Positions 27,438-37,063 of a stretch of 64,000 nt of DNA are shown here, in pieces. Within the stretch, counting starts at the first letter, position 1. The number at the start of each line of letters is the position of its first letter. The notes beneath the pieces were generated by a model. It had not been told where the DNA came from, made no database searches, and was given only the letters and a program-made list of their open reading frames with translations. The stretch lies in contig NZ_LMCQ01000008.1 of NCBI RefSeq assembly GCF_001424835.1, forward strand, positions 139,281-203,280, written 5' to 3'. The DNA is from Variovorax sp. Root318D1. GTDB taxonomy: Bacteria; Pseudomonadota; Gammaproteobacteria; Burkholderiales; Burkholderiaceae_C. Both the position numbers and the translations under genes were made by a program.

Positions 27438-28082
27438 TCAGGAATTCTCGAGGACGATGCCCTCGATCACATTGGCCACGTCCTCGCATTTGTCGGTGAT
27501 CGTCTCGAGCAATTCATAGATTGCCTTGAGCTTGATCACTTCGCGAACGTCGGGCTCCTCGCGGAACAGCTTGCTCATGGCGCTGCGCATCACGCGGTCG
27601 GCGTCCGACTCGAGGCGATCGATTTCCTCGCAGGTCTTGAGCGTGGCCTCTGCCACGGCCGGGTCGGCGATCTTGCCCAGGAACTTGACGGCATCCTTCA
27701 GGCGGTCGCAGCACTTCACGCTCAGTGCCGTGAGGCGCACGATCTCGTCGGTCATGTGGCGCACGTCGTACAGCGCCATGGTCTCGGCCGAATCCTGGAT
27801 CAGGTCGGCCACGTCGTCCATCGTATTGATGAGCTTGTGGATCTGTTCGCGGTCGATGGGCGTGATGAAGGTCTTGTGGATCAGCCGGTTGACGTCGTGC
27901 GTCACACGGTCGGCCGCACGTTCGGCGTTGTCGACGTCGCGGTTGTATTGCTCCCGCAGGTGCACGTCGTTGTAATTGGCCACGAGTTGCTCGAACGCGC
28001 GTGCCGCTTCGACGATGCGCTCGGCGTGCTGGTTGAACATCTCGAAAAAATTCCCCTCGCGGGGCAACAGCTTGCCGAACAT
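27438..28082 (-). CDS. DUF47 family protein (PhoU-like PiT accessory)
   Basis: 214 residues, almost wholly helical, starting MFGKLLPREGNFFEMFNQHAE, with several acidic helices (ERAADRVTHDV, MDDVADLIQDSAETM, CEDVANVIEGIV) that resemble the metal-binding helices of PhoU. It is the upstream partner of the PiT gene. Regulation of phosphate uptake is the likely role. A good ribosome site GGAGAG precedes ATG 28082. Confidence 0.9.
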   Translation of the reverse strand: MFGKLLPREGNFFEMFNQHAERIVEAARAFEQLVANYNDVHLREQYNRDVDNAERAADRVTHDVNRLIHKTFITPIDREQIHKLINTMDDVADLIQDSAETMALYDVRHMTDEIVRLTALSVKCCDRLKDAVKFLGKIADPAVAEATLKTCEEIDRLESDADRVMRSAMSKLFREEPDVREVIKLKAIYELLETITDKCEDVANVIEGIVLENS

Positions 28083-28200
28083 GGCGCTCTCCTGGATTCG
28101 CGGCTGCCACAAATGCGTGACAACCTCATGAAAAACCGCGCAAGTGTAATGGGCGGAGCAAAGCGGGCCGGGTCCGGCAGGATTCCGGACCCCGGCCGGC

Positions 28201-28842
28201 TCAGTCGCGGATACGTTCGATGACCTGCGACGAGACGCGGGCGATCGCCGCGCGCGGCACCTTGTCGGGCGCGATCTCGGCCAGCGGCTTGAGCACGAAG
28301 GCGCGATCCCGCATGCGGGGATGCGGCAAGCTCAGCGCGGGCGTGTCCTTGATCGCATTGCCGTGCATCAGCAGGTCGAGATCGAGCGTGCGCGGCGCAT
28401 TGGGAAAGGGCCTTTCGCGGCCGGCCTGCTCTTCGAGCAGATGCAACTCGGCCAGGAACGCCTCGGCCGTGAGCCCGGTTCGCACGGCCACCACGGCGTT
28501 GATGAAATCGGGCCCGGCGGCATCGACCGGTGCACTGCGGTAAAGCGACGAGCGCGCCGTGACCACGGTGCGTTCGATGGTGCCGATGGCATCCATGGCC
28601 GCTTTCACCGCCGCCTGTGCGTCCCCAAGGTTGGCGCCGATGGCGACGAAGGCCTGCACGGTCGGGTAGTCCTCGCGTGTGCGGCGTGCGGCAGGGCTGC
28701 CAGGTGCCACCTTGCCCGAGGGACGGCTGGGCGCGCGGCGTGCCGGCGCCGAGCCGCTCTTCGGTTTGGCGGCGCCGCCGCGCGGCGGGGGCTGGCTCCT
28801 GCCGCCGCTCTTGCCGTCCTTCGGCCGGTTGGGCGCGCTCAT
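28201..28842 (-). CDS. folK: 6-hydroxymethyl-7,8-dihydropterin pyrophosphokinase with N-terminal extension
   Basis: 213 residues. Residues 63-213 are the HPPK domain: FVAIGANLGD, the LYRSAPV substrate loop, PRTLDLDLLM and LPHPRMRDRAFVLKPL. It transfers pyrophosphate from ATP to the pterin in folate synthesis. The first ~60 residues are an Arg/Pro/Ser-rich, probably disordered extension not found in E. coli FolK (159 aa). Start ATG 28842 overlaps the pcnB stop (ATGA), although an internal start near the HPPK domain cannot be excluded. Confidence 0.93.
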   Translation of the reverse strand: MSAPNRPKDGKSGGRSQPPPRGGAAKPKSGSAPARRAPSRPSGKVAPGSPAARRTREDYPTVQAFVAIGANLGDAQAAVKAAMDAIGTIERTVVTARSSLYRSAPVDAAGPDFINAVVAVRTGLTAEAFLAELHLLEEQAGRERPFPNAPRTLDLDLLMHGNAIKDTPALSLPHPRMRDRAFVLKPLAEIAPDKVPRAAIARVSSQVIERIRD

Positions 28843-30476
28843 TCGCCTGCGGCGCTCCCGCCGCCCTCGCCTGCACCGCCACCGCCCGCGGCACCACCGG
28901 TGCGGGGCTTCCGGCGCCGCCGGCGTTTGCGCGGCGCCGCGGCGTCACCGTCGGCCGACGCGCCGGCAGTTTCGGTTTCCAGCTCATCCTCCGGCTGCGC
29001 CGGTTCCTGGCTGTCCTGTTGCTGGCGCGCAGTCGCCTCTCCACGGGGCTTCGAGGGGACGGGATCGCGCGTGCGCACGCGCTGGCGGGTCTTCTGCTCG
29101 TCGCGCACCTGCTCCAGCAGGTCTTGCCGGCGCACGTCGTCGGCGGTGCTGAACTCCTGCCACCACTCGGCGATGGCCTCGCTGATTTCGCCCACGTCGG
29201 CGCGCAGGCGCATGAAGTCGAAAGCGGCGCGGAAGCGCGCCTGCTCGACCAGGCTGTAGGGCGTGGAGCCGGTGCGCTTGTCGAAGCGCGGCTGCATCAT
29301 CCAGATTTCGCGCATGTCGGCGGCCAGCTTGCCGCGTCCCGACACGTCGCCGATGCGGGCGTTGAACACGTCGTCGATGGCATCTTGCAGCGCCGGGAAC
29401 GGCGGCTGCGGACGTTGGCCGTGCCGGCCCTCGATGCGCTGGGCCCAGCCGTCGCGAACGTCGGCCCACAGCACGCAGGCCAAGAGGAAGCTGGGCGCTA
29501 CGGGCTTGCCTTCGCCCACGCGGCGATCGGTGTCCTGCAGGGCCGCCTTTACGAATTGCGAATCGGCGCGCTCCACCACCACGTCGAGCAACGGATAAAT
29601 GCCCGTAACCAGGCCCAGCTTGCGCAACTGCTCCACCGTGGCAATTGCGTGGCCGGTCTGCAGCAGCTTGAGCATCTCGTCGAACAGGCGGCTCTGCGGC
29701 ACGTCGGCCAGCAGCTTGCTCGATTCGACCAGCGGGGCTGCGGTCTTGGTTTCCATCTTGAAGCCGAGCGCCGCAAGCTTGGCCGAGAAGCGGATGGCGC
29801 GGATGATGCGCACCGGGTCTTCGCGGTAGCGCGTAGCCGGGTCGCCGATCATGCGCAGCGTGAGCTTCTGGGCGTCCTTGATGCCGTTGTGATAGTCGAC
29901 GACGATCTGATTGGCCGGGTCGTAGTACATCGCGTTCACGGTGAAGTCGCGACGCGCAGCGTCTTCGTCCTGCGGACCCCAGACGTTGTCGCGCAGCACC
30001 CGGCCGCTCGAATCGACCGCGTGCGTCATGCCTGCGAGCTCGCCCTTGCTGGTGCGCTCGTTGCCCTTCACCTGCTCGGCCGCCGCGTTGTCCATGTAGG
30101 CGCGGAAGGTCGAGACCTCGATCACCTCGTGCTCGCGGCCGCGCCCGTACACCACGTGCACGATGCGAAAACGCCGCCCGATGATGAAGGCGCGCCTGAA
30201 GAGCGACTTCACCTGCTCGGGCGTGGCGTTGGTGGCGACGTCGAAGTCTTTCGGACGCAGGCCCAGCAGCAGGTCGCGCACCGCACCGCCCACCACGTAG
30301 GCCTCGTAGCCGGCCTGCTGGAGCGTCGTGACGACGTTCTTCGCCCGTTCGTCGACCAGGGCTGGATCGATCTTGTGAACCTCTGCAGACACCTCCTGGC
30401 GCTTGCCGAAACGGCTCTTGCCCTGTGCGCCGCCGGCTGATTTGCCGAGCAGCTTGTCGATGAATTTCTTGATCAT
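28839..30476 (-). CDS. pcnB: Poly(A) polymerase I
   Basis: 545 residues of the class-II nucleotidyltransferase family. VVGGAVRDLLLGLRPKDFDVATNATPEQV (61-89) contains the catalytic Asp pair D77/D79; the RRDFTVNAMYYDP and EDPVRIIRAIRF motifs follow. The C-terminal ~90 residues are Arg/Lys/Ala-rich, the basic tail that distinguishes PcnB from CCA-adding enzymes. It adds 3' A tails that promote RNA decay. It lies 19 bp after hda and overlaps folK. Confidence 0.95.
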   Translation of the reverse strand: MIKKFIDKLLGKSAGGAQGKSRFGKRQEVSAEVHKIDPALVDERAKNVVTTLQQAGYEAYVVGGAVRDLLLGLRPKDFDVATNATPEQVKSLFRRAFIIGRRFRIVHVVYGRGREHEVIEVSTFRAYMDNAAAEQVKGNERTSKGELAGMTHAVDSSGRVLRDNVWGPQDEDAARRDFTVNAMYYDPANQIVVDYHNGIKDAQKLTLRMIGDPATRYREDPVRIIRAIRFSAKLAALGFKMETKTAAPLVESSKLLADVPQSRLFDEMLKLLQTGHAIATVEQLRKLGLVTGIYPLLDVVVERADSQFVKAALQDTDRRVGEGKPVAPSFLLACVLWADVRDGWAQRIEGRHGQRPQPPFPALQDAIDDVFNARIGDVSGRGKLAADMREIWMMQPRFDKRTGSTPYSLVEQARFRAAFDFMRLRADVGEISEAIAEWWQEFSTADDVRRQDLLEQVRDEQKTRQRVRTRDPVPSKPRGEATARQQQDSQEPAQPEDELETETAGASADGDAAAPRKRRRRRKPRTGGAAGGGGAGEGGGSAAGE

Positions 30477-30495
30477 TGTTGGTTGAAGCTCTTCT

Positions 30496-31182
30496 TTATT
30501 CGTTTTCGAGCATGGATCGGATCAGCGGGATCGTGATCGCGCGCTGTGTCTGGAGGGCGTAACCGTCGAGCTGCGTGAGCAGCTCCATGAGGCTGCCCAG
30601 GTCGCGGCTGAAGCGGTGCAGCATGTAGTCGAGCACCTCGTCCGACAGCATGACGCCGCGCGCATCGGCCGCCTGCCGCAGCACCGCGCGGCGTTCGCTT
30701 TCGCTCAGCACCTGCAGGTGGAACACGTGGCCCCAGCCCAGCCGGGTGCGAAGGTCTTCGCGCAGCGGCAGGTCCGCCGGCGGCAGTGCGCCCGCGGCCA
30801 CCACGCCGCGCTGCAGGCTCTGCGCGTTGACGAACCAGTTGAAGGCCGCGTGCTGCTGTACCGCGGTGAACAGGTGCACGTCGTCGAGCAGGACGGCGCC
30901 CCAGCGCTCGTCGAACTCGGGCGGCTCCAGCAGTCCGGCATGCAGCCAGCCCACGCTCGCGCCCTGCTCGCGCAGCGCGACGTGCACCGATTCGAGCAGA
31001 TGGGTCTTGCCGCTGCCGCTTTCGCCCCACAGATAGGTGGGCACGGGAGAGTGCGGCACCGATTGGCCGGCGCCGCCCACCCACAGTTGCAGGTGCCGCA
31101 GCGCCGCCTCGTTGGGGCCGGCAAAAAAAGCGTCGAAGCTGGGGCCCGTCGCAATGCCGATATCGAGCGCGAGCTGTTTCAT
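30496..31182 (-). CDS. hda: DnaA regulatory inactivator Hda
   Basis: 228 residues: DnaA-like AAA+ domain with Walker A GESGSGKT (53-60) and LLDDVHL (Walker B), and an N-terminal QLALDIG stretch that resembles the sliding-clamp-binding motif of Hda. With the DNA-loaded clamp it stimulates hydrolysis of ATP bound to DnaA and prevents re-initiation. There is no DNA-binding domain IV. ATG 31182 was chosen because it places QLALDI at the very N-terminus; a second ATG lies at 31197. It diverges from purM and leads the hda-pcnB-folK operon. Confidence 0.9.
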   Translation of the reverse strand: MKQLALDIGIATGPSFDAFFAGPNEAALRHLQLWVGGAGQSVPHSPVPTYLWGESGSGKTHLLESVHVALREQGASVGWLHAGLLEPPEFDERWGAVLLDDVHLFTAVQQHAAFNWFVNAQSLQRGVVAAGALPPADLPLREDLRTRLGWGHVFHLQVLSESERRAVLRQAADARGVMLSDEVLDYMLHRFSRDLGSLMELLTQLDGYALQTQRAITIPLIRSMLENE

Positions 31183-31314
31183 CCCGGGAAGGTTCATGGA
31201 GGGGGCCCGGAGGGCCCTTAAAATCGTGAGGAATTCTATCGGCCCGGCCGCTTCGGTTACCGGCGCCTCCACCTCTTCGCCTCCTTCCCGCCCCTTTCTC
31301 GACACCGTCCGACC

Positions 31315-32355
31315 ATGACTTCCCCTACGCCCACCCCGCTCAGCTACAAGGATGCCGGTGTCGATATCGATGCCGGCGACGCCCTGGTCGACCGCATCAA
31401 GCCGCTCGCCAAGAAGACCCTTCGCGAAGGCGTGCTGGCCGGCATCGGCGGCTTCGGCGCGCTGTTCGAGGTGCCCAAGCGCTACAAGGAGCCGGTGCTG
31501 GTGAGCGGCACCGACGGCGTGGGCACCAAGCTCAAGCTGGCTTTCGAATGGAACATGCACGACACGGTCGGCATCGACCTGGTGGCCATGAGCGTCAACG
31601 ACGTGCTGGTGCAGGGCGCCGAGCCCCTCTTCTTCCTCGACTATTTCGCCTGCGGCAAGCTGGACGTGGACACGGCCGCGGCCGTGATCGGCGGCATCGC
31701 CCGCGGCTGCGAGATTTCCGGCTGTGCGCTGATCGGCGGCGAAACCGCTGAAATGCCCGGCATGTACCCGGCCGGCGAGTACGACCTGGCCGGCTTTGCG
31801 GTCGGCGCGGTCGAAAAGTCGAAAATCCTCACCGGCCAGAGCGTCAAGCCCGGCGACGTGGTGCTGGGCCTGGCTTCGGCCGGCGTGCATTCCAACGGCT
31901 TTAGCCTGGTGCGCAAGGTGATCGAGCGCGCGGGTGCCGATCTGCCCGCCACGCTCGACGGCAAGCCTTTTCGCGAAGCCGTGATGGAGCCCACCCACCT
32001 CTATGTGAAGCCGGTGCTCGAAGCGCTGGCCAAGCACCCGATCAAGGCGTTGGCCCACATCACGGGCGGGGGCCTGCTGGAGAACATTCCGCGCGTATTG
32101 CCCGAAGGCACGGCCGCCCACCTCAAGAAGGGCAGCTGGCCACAGACCGAACTCTTCGCCTGGCTGCAGAAGGTGGCGGGCATCGACGACATCGAGATGA
32201 ACCGCACCTTCAACAACGGCATCGGCATGGTGGTGGTGATCGATGCGGCGGAAGCCGCCGCCTGCGCCGCCACGCTGCGCGCGGCCGGCGAGTCGGTGTT
32301 CGAGATCGGCACCATTGCCGAGCGCGGCGCAGGCGCTGCCGTGGTCGTCGGTTGA
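31315..32355 (+). CDS. purM: Phosphoribosylformylglycinamidine cyclo-ligase (AIR synthetase)
   Basis: 346 residues with the PurM motifs: [13 protein letters not shown] at the start, [55 protein letters not shown] and [14 protein letters not shown]. It closes the imidazole ring of AIR using ATP in purine synthesis. Full-length and typical. The AI-2E-type permease gene follows 40 bp later on the same strand. Confidence 0.98.
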   Translation: MTSPTPTPLSYKDAGVDIDAGDALVDRIKPLAKKTLREGVLAGIGGFGALFEVPKRYKEPVLVSGTDGVGTKLKLAFEWNMHDTVGIDLVAMSVNDVLVQGAEPLFFLDYFACGKLDVDTAAAVIGGIARGCEISGCALIGGETAEMPGMYPAGEYDLAGFAVGAVEKSKILTGQSVKPGDVVLGLASAGVHSNGFSLVRKVIERAGADLPATLDGKPFREAVMEPTHLYVKPVLEALAKHPIKALAHITGGGLLENIPRVLPEGTAAHLKKGSWPQTELFAWLQKVAGIDDIEMNRTFNNGIGMVVVIDAAEAAACAATLRAAGESVFEIGTIAERGAGAAVVVG

Positions 32356-32395
32356 TCTTTCCTTTCCGAGGCCCGCGCGCAGCACCCGGACCCTG

Positions 32396-33460
32396 ATGTC
32401 CAAACCCACCCTCGTCACCATCGACACCAAGCCCAAGCCCGCCTCACGCAGCGTGGTGCTGGCCAGCTATCTGCTGATGCCGGCCGCCCTGCTGCTGGTG
32501 ATGTGGCAGCACCTGCTGCCCGGACTGTTGTGCGTATGCATCGGCTTTCTCGCTACCCGCCGGTTTGCGCGCCTGATCGGCAGCGGCCTCGCACGGGCGA
32601 GGCTGCCGCAACCCCGTGCCGACGTGCTGGCCCGGGTACTGGCGGTCACTCTGGTGCTGCTGGCACCCATTGGGCTGATCTCGCTGGGGCTTTCGCAGGC
32701 GCGCGAGTACATCCTCGACGCACCCGACCAGTACCGCGAACTGCTCGACTACACGGCCCGCACGGTGCTGGAGCTGCGGCTCAAGCTGCCGGTAGAAATT
32801 GCGGTCTATCTGCCGGAGGGCGCGGCCGAAGTGCAGCGCGTGGTGGCCAACTACCTCCGCGCGCAGGCCGGTTCGCTGGCGCTGGCCGGGCGGGCGTGGC
32901 TGGGCGGACTGCTGTTTGCCTATGTGGGCCTCATCGTGGGCGGGCTGGCCGCCATCGCGCCGCCGCCACTGCAGCACCGGCCGCTCGCCGCGCAGCTGTA
33001 CCGCCGCATCACCATCTTCGGCGAGGCGTTCGGCCAGATCGTTGCGGCGCAGTTCTGGATCGCGGCCTTCAACACCCTGCTGACTGCCATTTTCCTGCTG
33101 TTCCTGCTGCCGCTCTGGGGTCCGCACCTGCCCTACACACCGGCACTCATCACGTTGACTTTCGTGGCGGGCCTGGTTCCCATCGTGGGCAACCTGGTCT
33201 GCAATGCGGTGATCACGCTGGTGGCGCTGTCCGTGTCGCCGATCACGGCGCTGGCGTGCCTCGTCTTCCTGATCATCATCCACAAGGCCGAATACGTGAT
33301 CAACGCCAAGGTGGTCGGCAGCCGCACGCAGATGCGGGTGTGGGAGTTGCTGGCGGTGATGTTCGTGGCCGAGGCCGTGTTCGGCCCGGCCGGGCTGGTG
33401 GCGGCGCCCCTTTTCTACGCCTACCTCAAGAAAGAGCTGCAGGCCGCGGGCCTTGTTTAG
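32396..33460 (+). CDS. AI-2E transporter (UPF0118) family membrane protein
   Basis: 354 residues with two N-terminal helices, a soluble helical region (REYILDAPDQYRELLDYTARTV) and about five C-terminal helices containing NTLLTAIFLLFLLPLWG and the conserved GPAGLVAAPLFYAYLKKEL ending. The family is named for TqsA but also includes sodium/proton antiporters and uncharacterised permeases, so a quorum-signal role is not implied. ATG 32396 matches the hydrophobic N-terminus; it may be cotranscribed with purM. Confidence 0.82.
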   Translation: MSKPTLVTIDTKPKPASRSVVLASYLLMPAALLLVMWQHLLPGLLCVCIGFLATRRFARLIGSGLARARLPQPRADVLARVLAVTLVLLAPIGLISLGLSQAREYILDAPDQYRELLDYTARTVLELRLKLPVEIAVYLPEGAAEVQRVVANYLRAQAGSLALAGRAWLGGLLFAYVGLIVGGLAAIAPPPLQHRPLAAQLYRRITIFGEAFGQIVAAQFWIAAFNTLLTAIFLLFLLPLWGPHLPYTPALITLTFVAGLVPIVGNLVCNAVITLVALSVSPITALACLVFLIIIHKAEYVINAKVVGSRTQMRVWELLAVMFVAEAVFGPAGLVAAPLFYAYLKKELQAAGLV

Positions 33461-33562
33461 CTCCAATGTCCTGATTTGATCGGTTCTGGTCCGCTTCGGC
33501 GCGGACCATGGCCTGGCGGCGCAGAAGAATAGGCGGCATCATTCACTCCGCCCTCGAGCCCC

Positions 33563-34153
33563 ATGTCCATGAAATCGTGTCTGATAGTGATCGATGCGCA
33601 GGAATCATTTCGCCAGCGCGCCTACTGGTCGGAAGATGTTGCACGGCCCTATTTCGCCGCCCAGAACGCGCTGATCGAAGGCTTCGCACTCGCCGGCATT
33701 CCGATCGTGCGGGTCTTCCATGTCGATGAACCCGCAGTCGCAAGCCACCCTTTCGCCGTCGAGTCGGGCCTGGTGCGACCGATCGAAGGCCTGGCGGCAT
33801 TCGAAGCCGCGGCCACGTTCACCAAGCATCGCCACAGCGCACTGGTCAACAGCGGGCTCGACATCTGGCTCACCCAGCAGGGCATCGGGCGGCTGGTCGT
33901 GAGCGGGATTCGCACCGAGCAATGCTGCGAAACCACCACGCGCCACGCCTCCGACCTGGGCTGGGAGGTCGACTATGTGACCGAAGCCACGCTGACCTTC
34001 GCCATGGTGCAACCCGATGGCCGCCCGCTTGCTGCGGCCGACATCAAGGCCCGTACGGCGGCTGTGCTTGATGGCCGGTTCGCCACCGTGTGCAGCGTTG
34101 CGCAGGCGCTGCAACGAGCCCGCGCCGAAGCCAGCGAAAGCGTCGCCGCATGA
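33563..34153 (+). CDS. Isochorismatase/cysteine-hydrolase family protein
   Basis: 196 residues of the isochorismatase-like fold, with the Cys-hydrolase triad visible: Asp in CLIVIDAQESF (about D11), Lys in ATFTKHRHSAL (about 88) and Cys in GIRTEQCCE (about 121). Members hydrolyse amides, imides or vinyl ethers; the substrate here is unknown. It overlaps the DJ-1-type gene by ATGA, and a GlxA-type regulator follows, so the three genes form one operon of possibly linked function. Confidence 0.87.
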   Translation: MSMKSCLIVIDAQESFRQRAYWSEDVARPYFAAQNALIEGFALAGIPIVRVFHVDEPAVASHPFAVESGLVRPIEGLAAFEAAATFTKHRHSALVNSGLDIWLTQQGIGRLVVSGIRTEQCCETTTRHASDLGWEVDYVTEATLTFAMVQPDGRPLAAADIKARTAAVLDGRFATVCSVAQALQRARAEASESVAA

Positions 34154-34773
34154 CTTTGCGCGTACGAATCCTCGCCTACGACGGCGTCGAGGCACTGGAC
34201 TTCGCGGGCCCCTTCGAAGTGTTCACCACGGCGAGCCGCGTCAGCCAGCGCCTGAATCCCGGCACGGAAGTCCCGTTCGAGGTCGCCTCCGTGGCGCTCG
34301 CAAGCGCAGGGCAGCCCGTGAAGGCACGTGCTGGCCTGCGCCTGCTGGCGGACCACGACCTGGCCGACAACCCCAAGGCCGACGTGCTGATCGTGCCCGG
34401 CGGCGTGGTCGATTCGCCGATGGCGAGTTCCGCCACGCTGCGCTGGATCGCCCAATGTGCGGCCGGCGCGCAGCTCGTCGCCTCGGTCTGCACCGGCGTT
34501 TTCCTGCTCGCCAAAAGCGGCGTGGTCACGCACGAGGCCGCCACCACCCATTGGGAAGACATTGTGGACTTACGCGAGCAGTTCCCCGCGCTCGACGTGC
34601 GCGAAGGCGAACGCTGGATCGACAGCGGCCGCGTCGTCAGCTCCGCGGGCATCAGCGCGGGCATCGACATGAGCCTGTACCTGGTCGAACGGCTGGCCGG
34701 GCGCGCGCTGGCCGAGCGCACGGCGCGCCAGATGGACTACACATGGATTTCCAGCAGCAGCCCATCCGTGTAG
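34150..34773 (+). CDS. DJ-1/PfpI family protein (isonitrile-hydratase-like)
   Basis: 207 residues. The DJ-1/PfpI core runs from RILAYDGVEALDFAGPFEVF to LVASVCTGVFLLAKSGV, where the nucleophile-elbow Cys (about 118) is preserved and followed by a His-containing ATTHWED loop. This arrangement is shared with isonitrile hydratase (InhA) and the sensory domain of GlxA regulators. Substrate is unknown. It starts inside the stop of the isochorismatase gene and overlaps the next gene by 31 bp. Confidence 0.85.
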   Translation: MTLRVRILAYDGVEALDFAGPFEVFTTASRVSQRLNPGTEVPFEVASVALASAGQPVKARAGLRLLADHDLADNPKADVLIVPGGVVDSPMASSATLRWIAQCAAGAQLVASVCTGVFLLAKSGVVTHEAATTHWEDIVDLREQFPALDVREGERWIDSGRVVSSAGISAGIDMSLYLVERLAGRALAERTARQMDYTWISSSSPSV

Positions 34774-35735
34774 TGTTCGTTTTGCTGCCGGGCAGCCTGG
34801 TGCTCGACTGGGCCGGGCCGGCCGAGGCGCTGCGCATTGCGAACCAGCGGTTGTGCGCGGCGGGCCAGCCCGATCGCTTCCAGATCGAATTCGCAAGCCC
34901 GCGCCCCACGTCGGTCGGTTCCGTGGGCATCGCGCTCGCCAACCTCGCGCCCTTGCCGGCGCAGTGGAATGGCCCTGCCTGGGTGGTGCTTGTCGGCCTG
35001 CCCGGCGACACCATCCCAGTCGACAACGCCGAGACCCAGGACCTGCTGCACTGGCTGCGCGGCCAACGCTTCGAGCGCGGCCGCCTCGAGCTGATCACGG
35101 TCTGTGCCGGCGCCCTGTTCGCCGCGCACGCGGGGGCGCTTGCAGGCCGGCGCGTCACCACGCATCACCACCACCTGGACGAGCTGCGCGCGGCAGAGCC
35201 GCGCTGCGATGTCGTGGCCAACCGCGTGTTCGTCATCGATCCGCCGGTCTACAGCAGCGCGGGCGTCACGACCGGCATCGACCTGATGCTGTACCGCATC
35301 GCGGACGTATGCGGCGAACCCCTGGCAGCCCAGGTGGCGCAGACCATGGTTGTGGCGCAGCGGCGCGGTCCGCACGACCCGGAGTTGTCGCCCTTCCTCG
35401 CTTACCGCAACCACCTGCACGCCGCGCTGCACCGGGTGCAGGACGCCGTCAGCGAACAGCCTCAGGCCGACTGGAGCGTGCCTCGCATGGCGGAAGTGGC
35501 CCACACCTCGGCACGGCACCTGACGCGGCTGTTTGTGGAGCACGCGGGCGTGGCGCCGCTGGCCTACCTGCGCCGGCTGAGGCTTGCGGCGGCGCAGCTC
35601 GCGCTGGCCTCGGGTGCGAGCGTGACGCGGGCGGCGGAAATCTCGGGGTTCGGGTCGGACACGCAGTTGCGCCGCGCATGGCACCAGTTCGGGCTCCCTG
35701 GCTCGCCGTCGGCTTCCGCTCCGTCGAGGGTTTAG
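34743..35735 (+). CDS. GlxA-type transcriptional regulator (DJ-1-like domain + AraC HTH)
   Basis: 330 residues. The N-terminal half (about 8-190) is a DJ-1/PfpI-like domain with LITVCAGALFAAHAGAL at the elbow, here a likely ligand sensor. The C-terminal half (about 220-325) is an AraC-family pair of helix-turn-helices (WSVPRMAEVAHTSARHLTRLFVEHAG; RAAEISGFGSDTQLRRAW). It overlaps the preceding DJ-1 gene by 31 bp and probably controls this operon. Target and ligand are not visible. Confidence 0.88.
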   Translation: MDFQQQPIRVVFVLLPGSLVLDWAGPAEALRIANQRLCAAGQPDRFQIEFASPRPTSVGSVGIALANLAPLPAQWNGPAWVVLVGLPGDTIPVDNAETQDLLHWLRGQRFERGRLELITVCAGALFAAHAGALAGRRVTTHHHHLDELRAAEPRCDVVANRVFVIDPPVYSSAGVTTGIDLMLYRIADVCGEPLAAQVAQTMVVAQRRGPHDPELSPFLAYRNHLHAALHRVQDAVSEQPQADWSVPRMAEVAHTSARHLTRLFVEHAGVAPLAYLRRLRLAAAQLALASGASVTRAAEISGFGSDTQLRRAWHQFGLPGSPSASAPSRV

Positions 35736-35762
35736 CGGCTTTGCACGGCAGAGGCCGCCAGA

Positions 35763-37061
35763 TCAGCTTTCCGGAAGGGTGCAGGCCCGCGCGCGCGCCA
35801 GCAACAATGTCTTCTCGCGCGTGTTGCGCGTGAGTGCGGCGGCACGATCGAATTCCCTGCGCGCCTCGTCGCGGCGGCCGAGTTTGAAGAGCAGATCGCC
35901 GCGCACTGCCGGCAGCAGGTGATAGCCCTGCAACGCCGGCTCACCGACGAGCGCATCCACCACATCGAGTCCGGCGGCGGGCCCAAAGGCCATCGATAGC
36001 GCTACGGCCCGGTTCAACTCGACGATGGGCGACGGCGACAGCTGTGCCAACGCCTCGTACAGCGCGGCGATGCGCGGCCAGTCGGTTTCTTCCGCCGTGC
36101 GCGCACGTGCGTGGCAGGCGGCAATGGCGGCCTGCAGCGCATAGGGGCCGAGGGCGCCGCCCAGCGCTTCGGCGCGCGCGAGCCCGGCCAAGCCGCGGCG
36201 AATCAACACGCGGTCCCAGCGCGCACGGTTTTGCTCGAGCAGCAGCACCGGTTCGCCCGACGAGCCTACGCGGGCCACCGTACGGGACGCCTGGATTTCC
36301 ATCAGCGCCACGAGGCCATGCACCTCCGACGCATCGGGCACGAGTTCGGCCACGATGCGGCCGAGGCGCATGGCTTCGTCGCACAGGGCTGGCCGCATCC
36401 AGTCGTCACCCGCCGTGGCCGAGTAACCCTCGTTGAAGATCAAGTAGAGCACCTCGAGCACCGACGCGAGCCGCGCTTCGAGCTCATGCCGGCGCGGCAC
36501 CTCGAAGGGCACGCGCGCTTCAAGCAGCGTGCGCTTGGCGCGAACAATGCGCTGCGCGACGGTGGCCTCGGGCACAAGAAAGGCCCGCGCAATTTCATCG
36601 GTCGTGAGGCCGCCCATCAGGCGCAGCGTGAGCGCCACGCGCGCCTCGGTCGAAAGCACCGGATGGCAGGCGGTGAACACCAGCCGCAACAGGTCGTCGC
36701 CGATGTCGTCGTCGATGGCCGCATCCACCGCTTCGGCAAAATCGGCCTGCGCCATTTCGTGCTGCGCATCGAGCTCCCGGCCGATTTCCGTGGCTTTGCG
36801 CTCGGCCAGCTGGCCATGGCGCAAGCGGTCGAGCGCGCGGCGCTTGGCCACGGCAGTGAGCCAGGCCGCGGGGTTGTCGGGCACGCCGGTTTCCGGCCAT
36901 TGCTCCAGGGCTGAAACGAGCGAGTCCTGAGCCAGCTCTTCCGCCAGGCCCACGTCGCGCACCATGCGAGCGACGGTGGCGATGATCTTCGCGGACTCGA
37001 TGCGCCACACCGCCTCGATGCTGCGGTGGATGGCGGCCTCGTCGCCAGGCGCAGCGCTCAT
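35763..37061 (-). CDS. ECF RNA polymerase sigma factor, ECF42-like with C-terminal extension
   Basis: 432 residues, much longer than ordinary ECF sigma factors (about 180-200). Region sigma-2 (ATVARMVRDVGLAEELAQDSLVSALEQWP, AAWLTAVAKRRALDRLR) and sigma-4 (LTLRLMGGLTTDEIARAFLVPEATVAQRIVRAKRTL) are followed by a helical extension of ~240 residues resembling TPRs (DUF6596-like). This layout with YCII/DGPF genes next to it defines group ECF42, in which the extension itself is required for activity and no anti-sigma factor is present. ATG 37061 lies 2 bp after the YCII stop. Confidence 0.9.
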   Translation of the reverse strand: MSAAPGDEAAIHRSIEAVWRIESAKIIATVARMVRDVGLAEELAQDSLVSALEQWPETGVPDNPAAWLTAVAKRRALDRLRHGQLAERKATEIGRELDAQHEMAQADFAEAVDAAIDDDIGDDLLRLVFTACHPVLSTEARVALTLRLMGGLTTDEIARAFLVPEATVAQRIVRAKRTLLEARVPFEVPRRHELEARLASVLEVLYLIFNEGYSATAGDDWMRPALCDEAMRLGRIVAELVPDASEVHGLVALMEIQASRTVARVGSSGEPVLLLEQNRARWDRVLIRRGLAGLARAEALGGALGPYALQAAIAACHARARTAEETDWPRIAALYEALAQLSPSPIVELNRAVALSMAFGPAAGLDVVDALVGEPALQGYHLLPAVRGDLLFKLGRRDEARREFDRAAALTRNTREKTLLLARARACTLPES

Positions 37062-37063
37062 GC

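Noticed and set aside
28170..28192. GGGTCCGG/CCGGACCC hairpin between folK and the DUF47 gene
   Set aside because: The 8-bp stem is perfect but no T-run follows on either strand, so a rho-independent terminator cannot be supported.
28617..30440. Long plus-strand open frame opposite pcnB and folK
   Set aside because: Antisense to two genes with conserved motifs; composition is that of a GC-skew shadow frame.
32396..33460. Quorum-sensing AI-2 exporter
   Set aside because: The family name reflects one member; no luxS or related gene is near, so only family membership is claimed.
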